Origin: Cenococcum geophilum 1.58
Taxonomy: Eukaryota; Ascomycota; Dothideomycetes; Gloniales; Gloniaceae
Assembly (NCBI GenBank): GCA_001692895.1
Contig: KV748274.1
Span: forward strand, 248,001-312,000
Reading direction: 5' to 3'
DNA: 64,000 nucleotides
Below, in pieces: positions 12,129 through 24,390 of this stretch; the stretch's first letter is position 1; every line of letters starts with the position of its first letter. A model generated the notes under the pieces. That model made no database searches and was not told the DNA's origin. It saw only the letters and a list, made by a program, of their open reading frames with translations. Both the position numbers and the translations under genes were made by a program.

Positions 12129-12499
12129 TGTCACGGAGTGAGTATAAGCGACGATAATATATAGCAAAGTAGATATTATTAAGCTATGTACATAAACTAT
12201 ATAGTAAGGTTAAGACGTTATATAAGGAAAGAAGGTAGGAAAACGGGAAGAAAGGGTATATATCGTTAACTTAGTTACTTAGTTAACATATATATGGGGC
12301 AGAATAGGGTTTAGGTTATGGTCCTAGCAGAACTTAGTAGAATTTAGTAGAACTTGGCAGAATATAGCAGAATGCCGTAAATTACCGTTAGATTGCTATT
12401 AGATTGCCGTTAGATTGCTATTTTACGGTTAGTCTCTAATTGCTAAGTCGGTGGAAACAGGTAGATATATGCAAGGTGTCACAGGGGTATCCCATAACA
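12129..12499 (-). repeat. Element A 3' LTR
   Basis: This 371 bp LTR starts TGTCACGGAG and ends CCCATAACA. It matches 25495-25865, which has the same length. GTAGT lies on the outer sides of the pair (12124-12128 and 25866-25870). It contains repeated GGCAGAAT-like and GATTGCCGTTA-like short motifs. Confidence 0.92.
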
Positions 12500-12533
12500 G
12501 TACCCCCCCTTTTAAACTTAAGCTTTTATAAGA

Positions 12534-14305
12534 TGGGGCTGTAGTAGTTCTGGGTAGAGTTTGTAAAAGTCTTCTGCGGCTTATATAAGTCCTATAGAGT
12601 TAACGGGTTCCCATAAGGACTTAGTAAAGCCTCTCCATTTCGTAAGATACATATATTAGCGTTTCCGTTTGTTATACTTAATATTATTAATTCTTTTAAT
12701 AAAGTACTCGTTCTCACTATCTACTTTAACTAGTAGGGGAGGGTCCTATATCTGTCCAGGTAGGGCGTCTAATACGGGGGTAGTAGGATAGAGGACTAAC
12801 GTATAAAATATAGGGTGGATTTTAACCGTATCAGGGAGCTTTAATTAGTAGGAGTAAGAGGAGACGACCTTCTTAACCTTATAGGGGCCAGCGTTCTTCC
12901 AATTAAGTTTCTTAGCAGGTCGTTTTGTGTTTAGATTTCTTATATTTAGCCAGATAAAGTTACTAATTTAGTAGGCCGGTGCTAGGGTTTATTTCTTATT
13001 CGCTGCGGATTTATAGACAGATTGGGCCCATATTATTTTATTAGTAAGAAACTATTATAGTTCCTCCATCTTTTCTACGAATTTATTTACTTCTATAACT
13101 TATAAGGCTTAATAAGTGGGGCAAGGAACGTTGCTAAAGAGTTTAAAACCTATTTATAGATACTAGCCGTAGTTAGCCAGGAATGGGGAGACCTTTATAG
13201 TTTCCGAGACGGAATTATTTGCCGTAAACTTAGTAAATACAAGCCAGTTAATCTAGTTATCTTGTAAGTACAACGTGTATATCCAAATATACTGTTCCAT
13301 TATAGCATTTACACGTTCCGTTTAACCATTAGTTTTTAGGTAGTATACTATAGATAATAGTGCTTTAATGCGGAGTTAGGTAGTTAGTTTTTCCTAAAAT
13401 ATAGAGACAAACTAGCTGCCTTTATTAGAGATAATTGTTTTAGGGAGTCTATAGAGTTTCTATACGTAATCTAGGAACAGTTAGGCAACGGTAGGTGCTA
13501 ATATATCGGGGCAGGCGATTAAGTGTCTTATTTTAGACAGTTAGTCTACAACTACTATAATATTCGTGTAGCCTTTACTTATAGGGAGATCTATAATAAA
13601 GTTAATTAAGATATCTTTCTATCTTTGGTCCGGAATAGGTAGTGGCTTTAGAAGGCCGTTATACGTCTTATGTAAAGCTTTAGCTTGTTAACAGATATAG
13701 CAGCTAGAGACATACCTTCGTATTATATTATGTATATTCGGCTAGTAGTACTCCTATTAGAGTAGCTCTAGAGTTTTTCTTTAGCCTAGGTGGCCGGCTA
13801 CTAGTAGGTCATATACGTGTTTAAGGAGCTTAAGCTTAAGTTTATTATAATTAGGGATAACTAGACGGTTCTAGTAATATAAGCGGTTTCCGTAAGCTTT
13901 ATATTTACTTAGAGAGATCTTCTTAGAGCGTCTAACGCCGTTATAGATTAGCTTAAGCGTCTCTTAGATAAACTCGTTATTTGGGTATTTATTAATTATA
14001 ATTTATTCAATTAATTAATTAGTTATTTTAAGGACTTATACTATAAGATCTTTAATAGGGGGGTTAAATAGTTTAGGATAAAGTAGGGTCTGATTTTGGT
14101 AAGAACGTGCCTCTTCTAGTACTAGCGCGTCTTGCAAGCATTAGGTTAGGGCATTAGGCTTCTAGCCTTAAACGCCTAGGTAGTATATAATTAAGAATTG
14201 GAAATAAAATAGGTATTCTAACTAGCGGGCCTAACGGTGGCTTAGCTGTTTTATAGTTGTAAAGTACTATAGGTTCTTATAATTTCTAAGGACCTTAATT
14301 AGAAA
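12534..14305 (-). pseudogene. A pol: integrase and chromodomain
   Basis: Read on the minus strand this is the C-terminal half of A pol. The zinc-binding HHCC region lies at about 13690-13820, with His in AGHLG and the CYIC pair readable. In the catalytic core the first Asp region is at about 13586-13610. The second Asp has become Asn (SNKGSQF for SDxGSQF) at about 13405-13440. The Glu is kept in GQTERVNA at about 13300-13335. A GPY/F-like stretch and a chromodomain (KWRGF...LWEP) at 12536-12725 close the protein. It is inactive because of stops and the lost Asp. Confidence 0.85.
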
Positions 14306-14310
14306 TCTAG
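14306..14310. repeat. TSD of element B, left copy (TCTAG)
   Basis: TCTAG at 14306-14310 is repeated at 22131-22135. Element A RNase H and integrase become contiguous when B and one copy are removed. Confidence 0.9.
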
Positions 14311-14503
14311 TGTCACGGAACCCTACCGCAGGGGCCTCTATAGGAGAGCCCTATGCTCTCGCGTATACCTCGCGTACAGCTTATATTAGCTACGCGTAGG
14401 TATATTACCTCCTTACGCCCTCGACCCTTACGATCGATCGCGTAACGTCTTGTAGACTCCTCGAATACATACGCTTTATAGCCACTGCCCCCGTCCCATA
14501 ACA
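14311..14503 (+). repeat. Element B 5' LTR
   Basis: This 193 bp LTR starts TGTCACGGAACCC and ends CGTCCCATAACA. It is the same family as the LTRs of element C (40126-40318 and 46278-46470). Its partner at 21954-22130 lacks 16 bp near GATCGATCGCG. Confidence 0.92.
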
Positions 14504-14628
14504 TTACGTTACGCCTTTTTTACTACCAACGCTTATCCTACGACCAATTCTACGTCTTTATAATACTATAGGCGCTGCCAGAAGCAGCGTATCTATAAAT
14601 TACCTTACTTTATACTTCTAAGGAACCC

Positions 14629-16300
14629 ATGATAGTAAGACGATATCCCTTACTAGCTACTATGTTAAACCTAAAGAATAATCTAATACCTATACTTAAC
14701 CTACAACGCCAATTAATCCCAGGAGAATTCAATTTATTAACCCTAGCCTTAACCCCTAAGGAGACGGACACCAATAATATCTTATCTTTTATTAACTATA
14801 TAACTACGGATAAGTAAACGGAAGGGCTACTACCTATTAAAATTGAAATACGAGACGCCGAGACGTTTATAAAAATGGTAGCACAAGACCCCAATAAATA
14901 CTACCACCTTCTATAGAACTATTACCTAAAGCTTATACGAGCCGAGATGCGTACTGCTTAAGATTGTAATATTATCTAAGACCTATAAGCTTGTAAGGCG
15001 CTCGCTAATAACACACGTTAAGAAACTAAAGACGACCTCTGTGTGTCTAAACGCGACGTCTAATAGTTAAAGAAGGCTAAGATTGCACTAATTGCTACGG
15101 TCACTAAAAGAAAAGGCATAATTAAATACCTATAATCTTAGCTTAACGAGCACATTCATAACAACGCTAGATACCTCTCTACTATATATAACGCCACCTA
15201 AGTCTCTACGCCCCTAGCAACTTTACCTACTTAACGCTTAACAGAGGGCTAGCGCTAAGTAGCTTTACCTAATAGGAACCCCTACTAAAGCAGCGACGAT
15301 AAAAGCTATAATAATTGGACCTAAACTGCTACCGTAGGGTCTAATATATACTACCTTAATCCCCTAGTCTTTTAGGGAGACCGCAAGGAATACAGCTACT
15401 AGAAGATATAAATCCGCGAGAAACTAACTTAGAGCGCCTGCCTTTTTTCTACGAAAGATACTAAGATCGGCTATATTATCGGGCGAATAAAGGGTACACC
15501 GTTTAATAGACTCTTCGCCTAATAGGAGACTAGTAGCCCCTAAAAGTGGCAGTTCTACTAAGAAGTCCTTAATGATCTCGACCTAATATACTATAACTAT
15601 AACCTACTAGCCACCAACCGAGCTAAACTATATGCCCTAAAGATAAGCCCTACCGAATTATTTGACAAATTCTATATTAAATTCTAGGAATACACCAGAG
15701 CCCTCGCCTAAGACGATACTAAAGACTAAAAGGACCTCCTTAAAAAAGTTACTTATTGCCTTAGTCACGCAGCCGCCAGCCATAACTATAACGATGTTTA
15801 TAATATGGTAGTAGCTCTACGGAAGATTAAATAATAACTAAATTAGATTGCTACTGCTAACTCTTACCTAAAGACCTTTTTATAGAAGCCCCCCGGGCCT
15901 ACCAAACCTATATATACTAAGCCACTAACGCCTACTACCTTAAGTACTACCGGAACTAATATCGATTTCTCTATACTAACCTTCCCACAAAAACTCCTAG
16001 ATGGAGAGCGCGAGCTACTCTAGAAACTAGGACGCTGCTATAGATGCCGTTAAGAAGGCTATTATCGCGATAACCCAAACTGCCTAATAGCTAGGTTTAG
16101 TAGCTACCGCCTAATATCTAACCTAATACCCCAAATACTAAATATATTGCTATACGCTACTACCGTACAAGATAAAGACGCAGTAATAGCGGTAGAGTTA
16201 GATATGGAAATGGAAAACGCTAAGTCCTAGCCCTAAGTCGCGGGTTAGGACGCCCTAATAACGGAGGGATCTATATATTGGCTTGCTTAATAGATAACTC
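14629..16300 (+). pseudogene. B gag remnant
   Basis: The frame starts at the ATG at 14629 (MIVRRYPLLATML) and can be followed for over 500 codons if in-frame TAG/TAA are read as mutated Gln. It has a long helical Gag-type middle. The zinc knuckle at about 16035-16086 reads CYRCRQEGYYRDNPNC, where the expected His has become Tyr. In the sister element C this ATG is ATA. Gag would package the element RNA into virus-like particles; this copy cannot be translated whole. Confidence 0.75.
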
Positions 16301-16440
16301 TATAAAGATATATGGACGGAAATAGATAGTTTTACCTATAATAGGAACTACTGCTAAAAAATAATATAAAAGCCGTTCTATAATTAATTGCGGAGCTACT
16401 AATAAATTTATAGATACCTAATTTATACGCACTTATAACC

Positions 16441-16442
16441 TA
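16441..16442. repeat. TA target duplication of the Tc1/mariner element
   Basis: TA at 16441-16442 and 17913-17914 brackets the insertion. Element C keeps the empty site (ACCTACCTAC type, near 44350), which gives the same joint after removal. Confidence 0.75.
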
Positions 16443-17912
16443 CCTCTACGTAGTCGAAATAAGTGTCGGTTTAGGGCACGTGCGCACCCACCAAAATCAT
16501 ACTTCACGATCACAATACCACAATACAGCCAAATCAATTCAATATCGAGTTATCTGCCCGTCAGCCCTAATGCACTCATGTAGGCGCTTCGTGTACCAGC
16601 TGTATATCTCTGTAATCTTCTCCTGATCCACTTAGTTCTCCCAAACATCTATAAAACGCTCCAATGCTATATCCTCTTCTACGCGCTTTAAATGGAATTT
16701 CTTCTTAATAGGATAGGCTAAGGACTCTATAATTAATAGATCTGGTAATAAACTAGGCAATATTAGAAGCTTTAAGTCCCATTCCTTTACCTAGGCTAAA
16801 GACTCCCTTAATTTATGCGCTAAATCTGTATCCTGGTATAAAGTAATTCCCTTAATATTAAACTTTAAAAGAAGCCATGGCAACACCTGCTCGGTATAGG
16901 CTTTTAAGTTTATCTTACCTACCTGGTTATCTACCTTATATAAGAAGAACTTCTTTTAGGTCCTACTAATAACAACAAAGACATTAAACAGTTTAAGATG
17001 CTTCTTCTCTCGGGCTTTCCCCTTTTTATCCTTTTTAGTAACCCCCTTCTTCCTATAAACATTCTGTGGTAAATAGCGGTAAAGATTACCACTCCTTCTC
17101 TTAATTCTATAGGTTTCTTTAGCACCTAAATCAAAGTAATATTTATTATAAAAAGCAATATTATTCTAGTCTTTAGGATAGGGTCTTTCTTCTAGCTATA
17201 AATAGCACTAATTCTTTCTTCTATCTGCCTACTCTGGGTTAAGCCACTTCTCTTCTTCCATCTTTGCATTAATATACCCTTCATCCTTTTTTATAGCTCT
17301 TTAAATTAGCTTATTTCTAAGAGGTTAGCGACCTATTCTTCGAGTTAGAACCATTGGAAGATCTTTGCAATTTAGGGCCTTTTAAACAATAGTCTGCTAT
17401 AGGGCTGATTTTAAGTCTTAATTGAGATTAGGGTCGTCTAAATACACGGTAATAGCGTGGGTGTCTTCCTTTGTAAGAGCTTAATTTCTCCCTCTTATTT
17501 CTAGCCTAGAATTGTGTATAGTTCTATATTGCTTTAAGGCCATAATACGTTACTAAGAGCGCTCTGTAATTCCAGTAGCCTGCTATATAATAGCTGGAGG
17601 AATGGCCTTACCTAGTAATTAGCCAAAGATTTTGGCGTAGAGAACTCCTGTGCGTAGAGGAGTCTTTAGATGCTTATTTTCCCCAGCGTTGTGGTATAAT
17701 TCTGGGGGTAGGGTGAAGTGTTTTACCCGCATCTTTCGGGATGCAGGCTCCTTGGTAACTCGGGTCATAATTAGTAATTACAGCGAATGAATTTGGGTGC
17801 GAAATGGTGGTGTTGTGAGGTTTGTTATGATTGTGAGGCATACTTAGGGGGCTTTGTTTGGGTGGGGCGCGCACGTGCCCCAAACCGACACTTATTTCGG
17901 CTACGTAGAGCC
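16443..17912 (-). mobile_element. Tc1/mariner DNA transposon inside B
   Basis: The 1470 bp insertion has terminal inverted repeats of about 50 bp. The left end starts CCTCTACGTAGTCGAAATAA and the right end, complemented, GGCTCTACGTAGCCGAAATA; both continue with GTGTCGGTTT and a GGGCACGTGC block. A five-base reading of the duplication (CCTAC) is also possible, but the transposase type favours TA. It disrupts the gag-protease junction of B. Confidence 0.85.
16540..17670 (-). pseudogene. Tc1/mariner transposase remnant
   Basis: Read on the minus strand, an N-terminal helix-turn-helix-like region appears at about 17370-17650, with an AxIIQQATG-type turn if stops are taken as Gln. The C-terminal catalytic region is at 16555-16850. 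There the family's W-P-x-x-S-P-D-L-N-P-I-E block has decayed to LPSLLPDLLIIES, and the C-terminal helix ends CIRADG. It would have cut and pasted the element. Stops and frame damage make it inactive. Confidence 0.75.
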
Positions 17913-17914
17913 TA

Positions 17915-20900
17915 CCTACCTTACCCCTTACTAAAGCCCGCACCCTATAACTCGCTGACGGTAATTATACCGCACAGAAGATTACCTATATAGTATAACT
18001 CTACCTAGACATAAATGGGCACTAGAAAGAACTCTGGGCCTATATAATACCACTTACTAACTACCCTATTATTCTCGGAATAAACTAGCTTAAATAACAC
18101 AACCCCGCCATTAACTGGAAGAAGAGAGAAGTAACCTTTAACTCTAAATACTGCAGAGAGACTTGCCTAGGGCATAGCCTAGCCGCCTCTATTTACTCCC
18201 CAGGATATTAACCTAAGGAACCCCTTATTATCCCACCTATAACCAACTACTACTACGTAAGTGCCCTAGCCTTCTACCGTATAGCATATAAGAAAGGCTA
18301 AACCGTTGCTGTAGCTTTCCGATTATAACTATATAAGCTTAATAAAGAATAGGACTACGTCCTCTATAGTAACAGAATAGACATAGTTAACCTTCTAGAA
18401 GACGACGCCCCTATAGAACTTTACGGACTTTCACCTTTAGACTTTAAGAAGTTTATAAAGCTTAAAAAAGGACTTACCAATAAAGAACTCCGCAAGCTCC
18501 TCCCTAAGAGGTATTATAACTTTACCAACATATGCTTACAAAAGAGTGTAGATATACTCCCCCCATATTGACCTAATAACTATACCATTAACATTAAATA
18601 AGGAAAAATACTACCTTATAAGAGACCCTACCTAATATTAAAAGACGAGCTTCTAGTTATAAAAAAGTATATTAACGAGCACCTCGATAAAGGATTTATT
18701 CGTCTCAGTATATTACTAGCAGCCACCCCTATCCTTCTCGCTAAGAAGCTAGGAGGAGGTATCCGATTCTACATTAACTATAAAGGACTTAACGCTATTA
18801 CAATTAAAAACTAATACCCAGTACCGCTTATACGTGAGACCCTTAAGCGGCTTAGTTAAGCCAAAATCTATACTAAGCTCGATATTATCGCCGCCTTTAA
18901 CTATCTCTAAATACGGGAAGGTGACAAATAGAAAACTGCATTCGCATTGCGCTTCGGCTAATTTAAATATACTGTTATACCCTTTAGCGTATATAATGGC
19001 CTAGGTACCTTCTAAAGCTATATTAATAACGCCTTATAGGACTACCTTAACAACTTCTACTCTGCGTACCTGGACGACATACTTATTTATAGCAATAACC
19101 CCTTTAAGCATACTAAACACGTTTAAAAGGTCCTACAGCGCCTTAGGGACGCAGGACTTTATATTAATTTAAAGAAATGCGAATTCTTAGTTACAGAAGT
19201 AAAATACCTTAGACTAATTATTACTACTAAGGATGTCCGTATGGACCCTAAGAAGGTATATATAATTACCAAATAGCAAGCCCTTAACTACATTAAGGAC
19301 GTATAAGCCTTCCTTAGTTTCGCCAACTTCTATTAGAAATTTATATACAACTTCTTAGGCGTAGTAGCACCACTTACAGCAATAATGCGAATGAAGGGCC
19401 TTTCTGTAAAAGGAAGAAAAACGCACCTATGCTTTACCTAGACGCCTAAATACGAGAAGGCGTTTTAAGACCTTAAAAATGCCTTTACTAAAGCACCTAT
19501 CCTAGCTTACTTTACACTAGGACGATAACTCTACCTTAAAACCAACTCCTTAGACCACGTCAACGCAGGCGTCCTCTCCTAGATAGGCGACGACGGTCTC
19601 CTTTACCTAGTCGCATTCTACTCGTCTAAGCTTACACTATAAAAGTGTAACTACGAGATCTATAATAAAGAACTCCTTATAATTGTATAAGCGTTTAAAG
19701 AATTCTAACCAGAACTCTCCTTAGCAAAGCCCGACTAGCTAACTAAAGTCCTTACAGACTATTATAATCTTAAGTACTTTATAACTATAAAGTAGCTAAA
19801 CTGACGCCAAGCATATTAAAACGAGTTCCTCTCTAGTTTTAACTTTAAAATTGTATATAGACTAGGAGTATAAGGTACTAAACCTAATAGCCTAATACGC
19901 CGCTTATAAGACCTTCCTTAGTCTAAAGATAACCCCCGCAATTAGTTCCAACAACAGATAATCCTAAAAGTATAAAATTTAGCCCTAGGTATACTACCTA
20001 TAATAGAGCCAACTATACCCTAGCTTTATACCACAGAACTAGAGTTACCTCCCGAAATTAACAAGCTTATTACTACGGCATATAACGCCTCTATTAACCT
20101 ATTACTGTATTAACTTATTACCGCAAAGACCGCTAGCGCCTATACGCTGCCTACTAACCTCTAAAGCTTAGGCTAGATTAATATAGCAGCCTTAGAAGTA
20201 AAAGAGAACAGGCTCTATTATAGAGGCCGCCTATTTATCCCTAACTTAGAAAATCTATAACGGCAACTAATCTAAATAGCCTATAACCTCTGATTAAGCG
20301 GCTACCTAGGTAAAAGAGGAACCTATAAGCTTTTTAGCCGATACTACTTCTAGCTAAAAATAATAGACTTAGTTAAACGCTTTATAGGCGCCTGCTATAG
20401 TTATAAGCGCGCTAAGGCCTTTAATACAAAGTACTAAGGACTACTACACCCTCTACCAGTACCTATANNANAATNGGCAGATATCGCNATAGATTTCNTT
20501 ATTAACCTACNACCCTNTAAACGACACGGCCGTACNTATAANAANATCCTTATGATAATATACCGACTTATAAAAGAGCGCCACTATATCCCAACCAAAG
20601 GCGTAGCCGTTAGTAACATTATTAACGCCTTTCTTCGCGAAGTTTACTAACTACATAGGCTACCTAACTTAATTACGTCTGACTAAGGCATACAATTTAA
20701 CTCTAATATATAGAGACGAATCTGCTAACGCCTTAGCATCTCCGTTAAGATATCTACATCCTTCTACTATAAAACTACTGGGTAACCAGAAAACGCTAAT
20801 GCCAGTATAAAAGCGTACCTATAACAGGTAGTCGCCTATAGTTAAAATAACTGGGTAGATTACCTCCTACTAGGTAAATTCGCAGCGAATAACTACGTCT

Positions 20901-21664
20901 TAACCACTACAGGACTTACCCCGTTCTTCGCGAATAAGGGTTATTACCCCTAATCCGGTATAAAGCCACCAGAACCTATTAATAAGAAACTGCCATATAG
21001 AAAACGCCTTAAGATGCTACTTGCTAACTAGCATGTAGACCGTATAAAAAATCTACTTAACTACTGCAAGGGAGAAATGGCCTAGGCTTAAGCAAAGTAG
21101 GCCTACTTCACTAACTGTTATAGAACGCCACCACCAGAGATGCGTGTTGGCGACTAGGTATGGCTAGATATACGTAATATCTCTACGCAGAGGCCTATAA
21201 AGTCACTTAATTATAAGAACCTCGGCCCCTATCTAATTAAATAAGTTATTAATAGGGGAGCCGCATATAAGCTAGAACTCCTACCTACCCTAGCCACCCA
21301 CGGGATATAGCCTATATTTTACCTATAGCTACTACACCTCTATTAGCCCAACCCCTTACTAGGGCAGATATAGCCTAAACCCCTACTAGTACTAATCTGA
21401 GATAAGAACGAAGATAAGAACCATAAGGAGTAGACCATTAAACGAATTATTAACTCTAAATACTTTGGTAAAGGTAAAGGACGACGGCTCTACTACAGAG
21501 CTATATATATAGGATTCGATATAGATTAGCCAGAATGGCAACTATAGGAAGACTTTAAAAATGCAAAGGATCTAATTAGCGACTTTTACCACATAAACCT
21601 ATAGAAACTAGGCTTAAGCAGAGACTTTATACCTAATCCTCTATAGGAGCCCTTATAGAGTTAA
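17915..21664 (+). pseudogene. B pol: RT, RNase H, integrase, chromodomain
   Basis: The whole pol can be read in one frame with stops almost only at Gln/Arg-type codons (TAG, TAA, some TGA). The RT palm motif AYLDDILIYS at 19066-19100 is intact. RNase H has YNKELL at about 19650-19690. The integrase keeps all three acidic positions: AIDFI at about 20490, SDQG at about 20680 and PENAN at about 20790. A chromodomain lies at 21421-21600 (KGKGRRLYYRA...PEWQLQEDF) and the frame ends at TAA 21662-21664. Eleven N bases fall within 20467-20544. Inactive, but the best-preserved pol here with C. Confidence 0.88.
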
Positions 21665-21764
21665 ACCGTTATACATTACCACGTAAGGGCAAATTGCCGT
21701 CAGATTACCGTCAGATTGCGGTAAAGTGCGATCACGTAACCGGAATATCGTTAAGATATCCAGA

Positions 21765-21787
21765 AACTTTAACCGGCGGTCGAAGTT
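21765..21787. promoter_or_regulatory. Palindrome in B 3' untranslated region
   Basis: A near-perfect palindrome centred on TTTAACCGGCGGTCGAA lies between the pol stop and the polypurine tract. It recurs at 40483-40505 in C and at 30961-30983 in the different element D, each time with matching flanks. Its function is unknown; it could be an RNA hairpin or a protein-binding site. Confidence 0.6.
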
Positions 21788-21953
21788 ATCTAATTGGTCG
21801 GATTCTTAGATACCAAGCCCTATCATATAACGTTGTTTTAAGCCTTTAGCGATACCCCCCTTTTTCTTCTTTTCTATACCTTAAGTGTCTCTTCTATATG
21901 TATATAGTAACCACAGCGTCGCCAGAGCTCCGCCTCTATAAGAGGGGGGGTAG

Positions 21954-22130
21954 TATTATGGAACCCTACCGTAGGGGCCTCTATAGGAGAGCCCCATGCT
22001 CTTACGTATACCTCGCGTACAGCTTATATTAGCTACGCGTAGGTATATCACCTCCTTACGCCCTCGACCCTTACGATTGATCGCGCCTCGAATACATACG
22101 CTTTGTAGCTACTGCCCCCGTCCCGTGACA
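21954..22130 (+). repeat. Element B 3' LTR
   Basis: This 177 bp LTR starts TATTATGGAACCC and ends CCCGTGACA. It is shorter than its partner by a 16 bp deletion. It follows a tract of eight G within AAGAGGGGGGGGTAG. Confidence 0.9.
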
Positions 22131-22135
22131 TCTAG

Positions 22136-24390
22136 CGCCTTTTAGTTTAGGTCGCCATTGCTTAAAGCATCTAATAATAGCTAGTAATTCCTTATTATAG
22201 ATCTTGTAGTTGCATTTAGCTAGGCTTAGTCGTTTTAAGTAGTATACTACGGGGTATAATACTCCCTCTTTATTATATTAAGATAGGATGCCTTTAGTAA
22301 TATAGTTGGATAAGTCAGCTTCTATAACACTCATTTAGTTTAGGTTAAAGTATTAGAGTATAGGCGCGGTGGTAAATATAACCTTTAGATAAGTAAAGGC
22401 CTTCTTATATTCCTTATTAAAGATAAAGGCTTTATCCTTTTAGGTTAGAGCTATAAGGGGTAAAACTAGGGCAGAGAAGTTGTTAATAAACTATTAGTAG
22501 AAATTGGCAAATCCTATAAAGGCTCTTACGTCCTTAATATTCTTAGGTTCTTACCAGTTTATAATTGCTTTAATTTTCTTCGGGTCTATTTATATACCGT
22601 CTATAGAAATAAGAAGCCTAAGGTATAGGACTTCCGTCTTATAAAACTCGCATTTATCTACATCTAATTATAGACTAGCTCCGTATAGGGCTTATAGGAT
22701 AAGGTTAACGTATTTCTAATATTCGGTTAGGTTATTACTATATATTAAGATGTTATTAATATAAGTAGTATAGAAGATGTCTAGGTAGGGGCGTAGGGTA
22801 TTATTTATATAATATTAAAACAAGCTCGGAGCGTTTGTGAGGCCGAATGGCGTTACTAAGTATTTAAATAATCTATACCAAGTACGAAATGCGGTAAGCC
22901 ATTTATCTCCCTTTGCTATATGGAGGCGGTTAAATGCAGAGATAATATTAAGCTTTATATAGTAGCGAGCCTTATTTAATTGGTTTAGTGTCTCCTGTAT
23001 TAACGGGATTAGGTATTAGTTCTTAACGGTAACGGCGTTAAGAGCTTAGTAGTCTATATAAAAGCGCAGTCCGCCGCCCGGTTTCTTAATAAAGATTACT
23101 AGTACGGCTATAAGTAAAGAGCTTGCTCTAATAAATCCTTTACTTAGGTTCTTGTCTAGATACTTCTATAGTACTTAGAGTTTGTTTTAGAATATCTTAT
23201 ATAGGGGTCTAAATCTAGGCTACTTTCCTTCTTCTAGTATAATCTTATGGTTGTATAATTGGTGTTCTAGTAGCTTATCGGCTTCCTTCCGTAAGAATAC
23301 CTCTAGGCGGTTATAGTATTCTACTAGTACCTTTATAGCAGGGTTAGTGTGCTTCTTTGGTGCTAAGGCCTTCTTAATATTAGCTATAGTGATAGTAAAG
23401 ATTATATATTTAGGTTTCTTGGCGAGTTACGCTAGCGGGGTAGCTCTAATTATGTGGATATCTAGGGTACTAAGCTCGCTTGGATTGTCCATAGTTTCTT
23501 ATTTAGGTTTAGGTTCGGTATTAGGTACGGAGTTAGTATTAGATTTAGGTTCGGGTTCTTTAAGAATCCTTTTTATAGTAGAATACTAGTCCTTCTAGTA
23601 TTTTCGTGTATTAAGCTTAAGCTTCTGCTTAATTTAGGGCGGTATAATAGTTAGGGCCGGTTTATAGAGTTTGGTAGGAATTCCAGATCTTTAGTAGATA
23701 TTAGTGGAATTTTTATATCGGTGGAATTCGGTAGAATTTTTAGGCTAGTAGATCTTAGTGGATTTTCTAGGTTTTAGCTTAGGGTTAGGGCGGTATATTA
23801 TAAGGCACCCCCGCCTATAATAGGAGGCGGTAAATAGAAGCTTAAGGTTGTCCTAATTAATAATTACCTTATATAGCTTTATCTAGGGTTATTTAAGAAT
23901 TACTAGGTAACCTAAGGTAGTAATAAAAAGCTTAATTAGTTCTTTATAATCTAGGTATTAGAGTCTTAGGGCTACTACGTAAGTAATACGGCCTAAGATG
24001 GTACGTTTGCCATTAAATCCAAATACATTAATATGCCGGTTAAGGGGGGTTAGGGTAAAACCATTTTCTTATATAAAGATCTTATTAATAAATCCTATGC
24101 TGCTAGCTCCTATATTAATTAAAACTTAAGTATTAACTTATTAATTATTCTGCCGGAAATAACAGTTAATAGTTATACTATAATCCTAAGAGTTAGAGTT
24201 TATAACATTTAAAGCATTTAACAAGATCCTAAGGCAGAGCCGTCCTAGAGAGCGACTTAGCTTTAGGACCTTCCTTTTAGAGGCAATTAGGGCGGAGTTC
24301 TTATAGAGCGTTAGTTAGAGCTTCGTCCTTATAAACGGTGCTTACTAAATATACAGCTGGAACTAGGTAAAGATTAGGGACGGTAACTAG
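22136..24390 (-). pseudogene. A pol: protease, RT and RNase H part
   Basis: On the minus strand this continues A pol upstream of the B insertion. RNase H is seen at 22136-22260 ([10 protein letters not shown], the Asp of YDKELLAI now Asn). The RT active site at about 22741-22775 reads YINNILIYS, both Asp lost by G-to-A change. The protease part, towards 24000, is less clear. Inactive. Confidence 0.8.

Larger units (their letters stand above)
14311..22130 (+). mobile_element. Gypsy chromovirus B with nested Tc1/mariner
   Basis: B is a plus-strand Ty3/Gypsy element, 7820 bp including a 1.47 kb Tc1/mariner insertion. Short LTRs are flanked by TCTAG, and a G-rich polypurine tract lies at about 21940-21953. 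Without the insertion it is about 6.35 kb, the same as element C, its sister copy on the minus strand. It is inserted between the RNase H and integrase regions of A. Confidence 0.93.

Noticed and set aside
14313..14504. Open frames across the B and C LTRs (also 46250-46517)
   Set aside because: They are parts of the 193 bp LTR in both directions and are broken in the other LTR copies.
17674..17993. Overlapping 89- and 68-codon frames
   Set aside because: They run through the right inverted repeat of the Tc1/mariner element into B and match no transposase segment.
14629..21664. Alternative genetic code with TAA/TAG read as Gln
   Set aside because: Intact Gln codons still occur in the same frames, His-to-Tyr and Asp-to-Asn changes occur together, and LTR pairs differ by transitions; RIP explains all of this.
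23347..23589. 80-codon plus-strand frame
   Set aside because: Antisense to the protease/RT part of element A.
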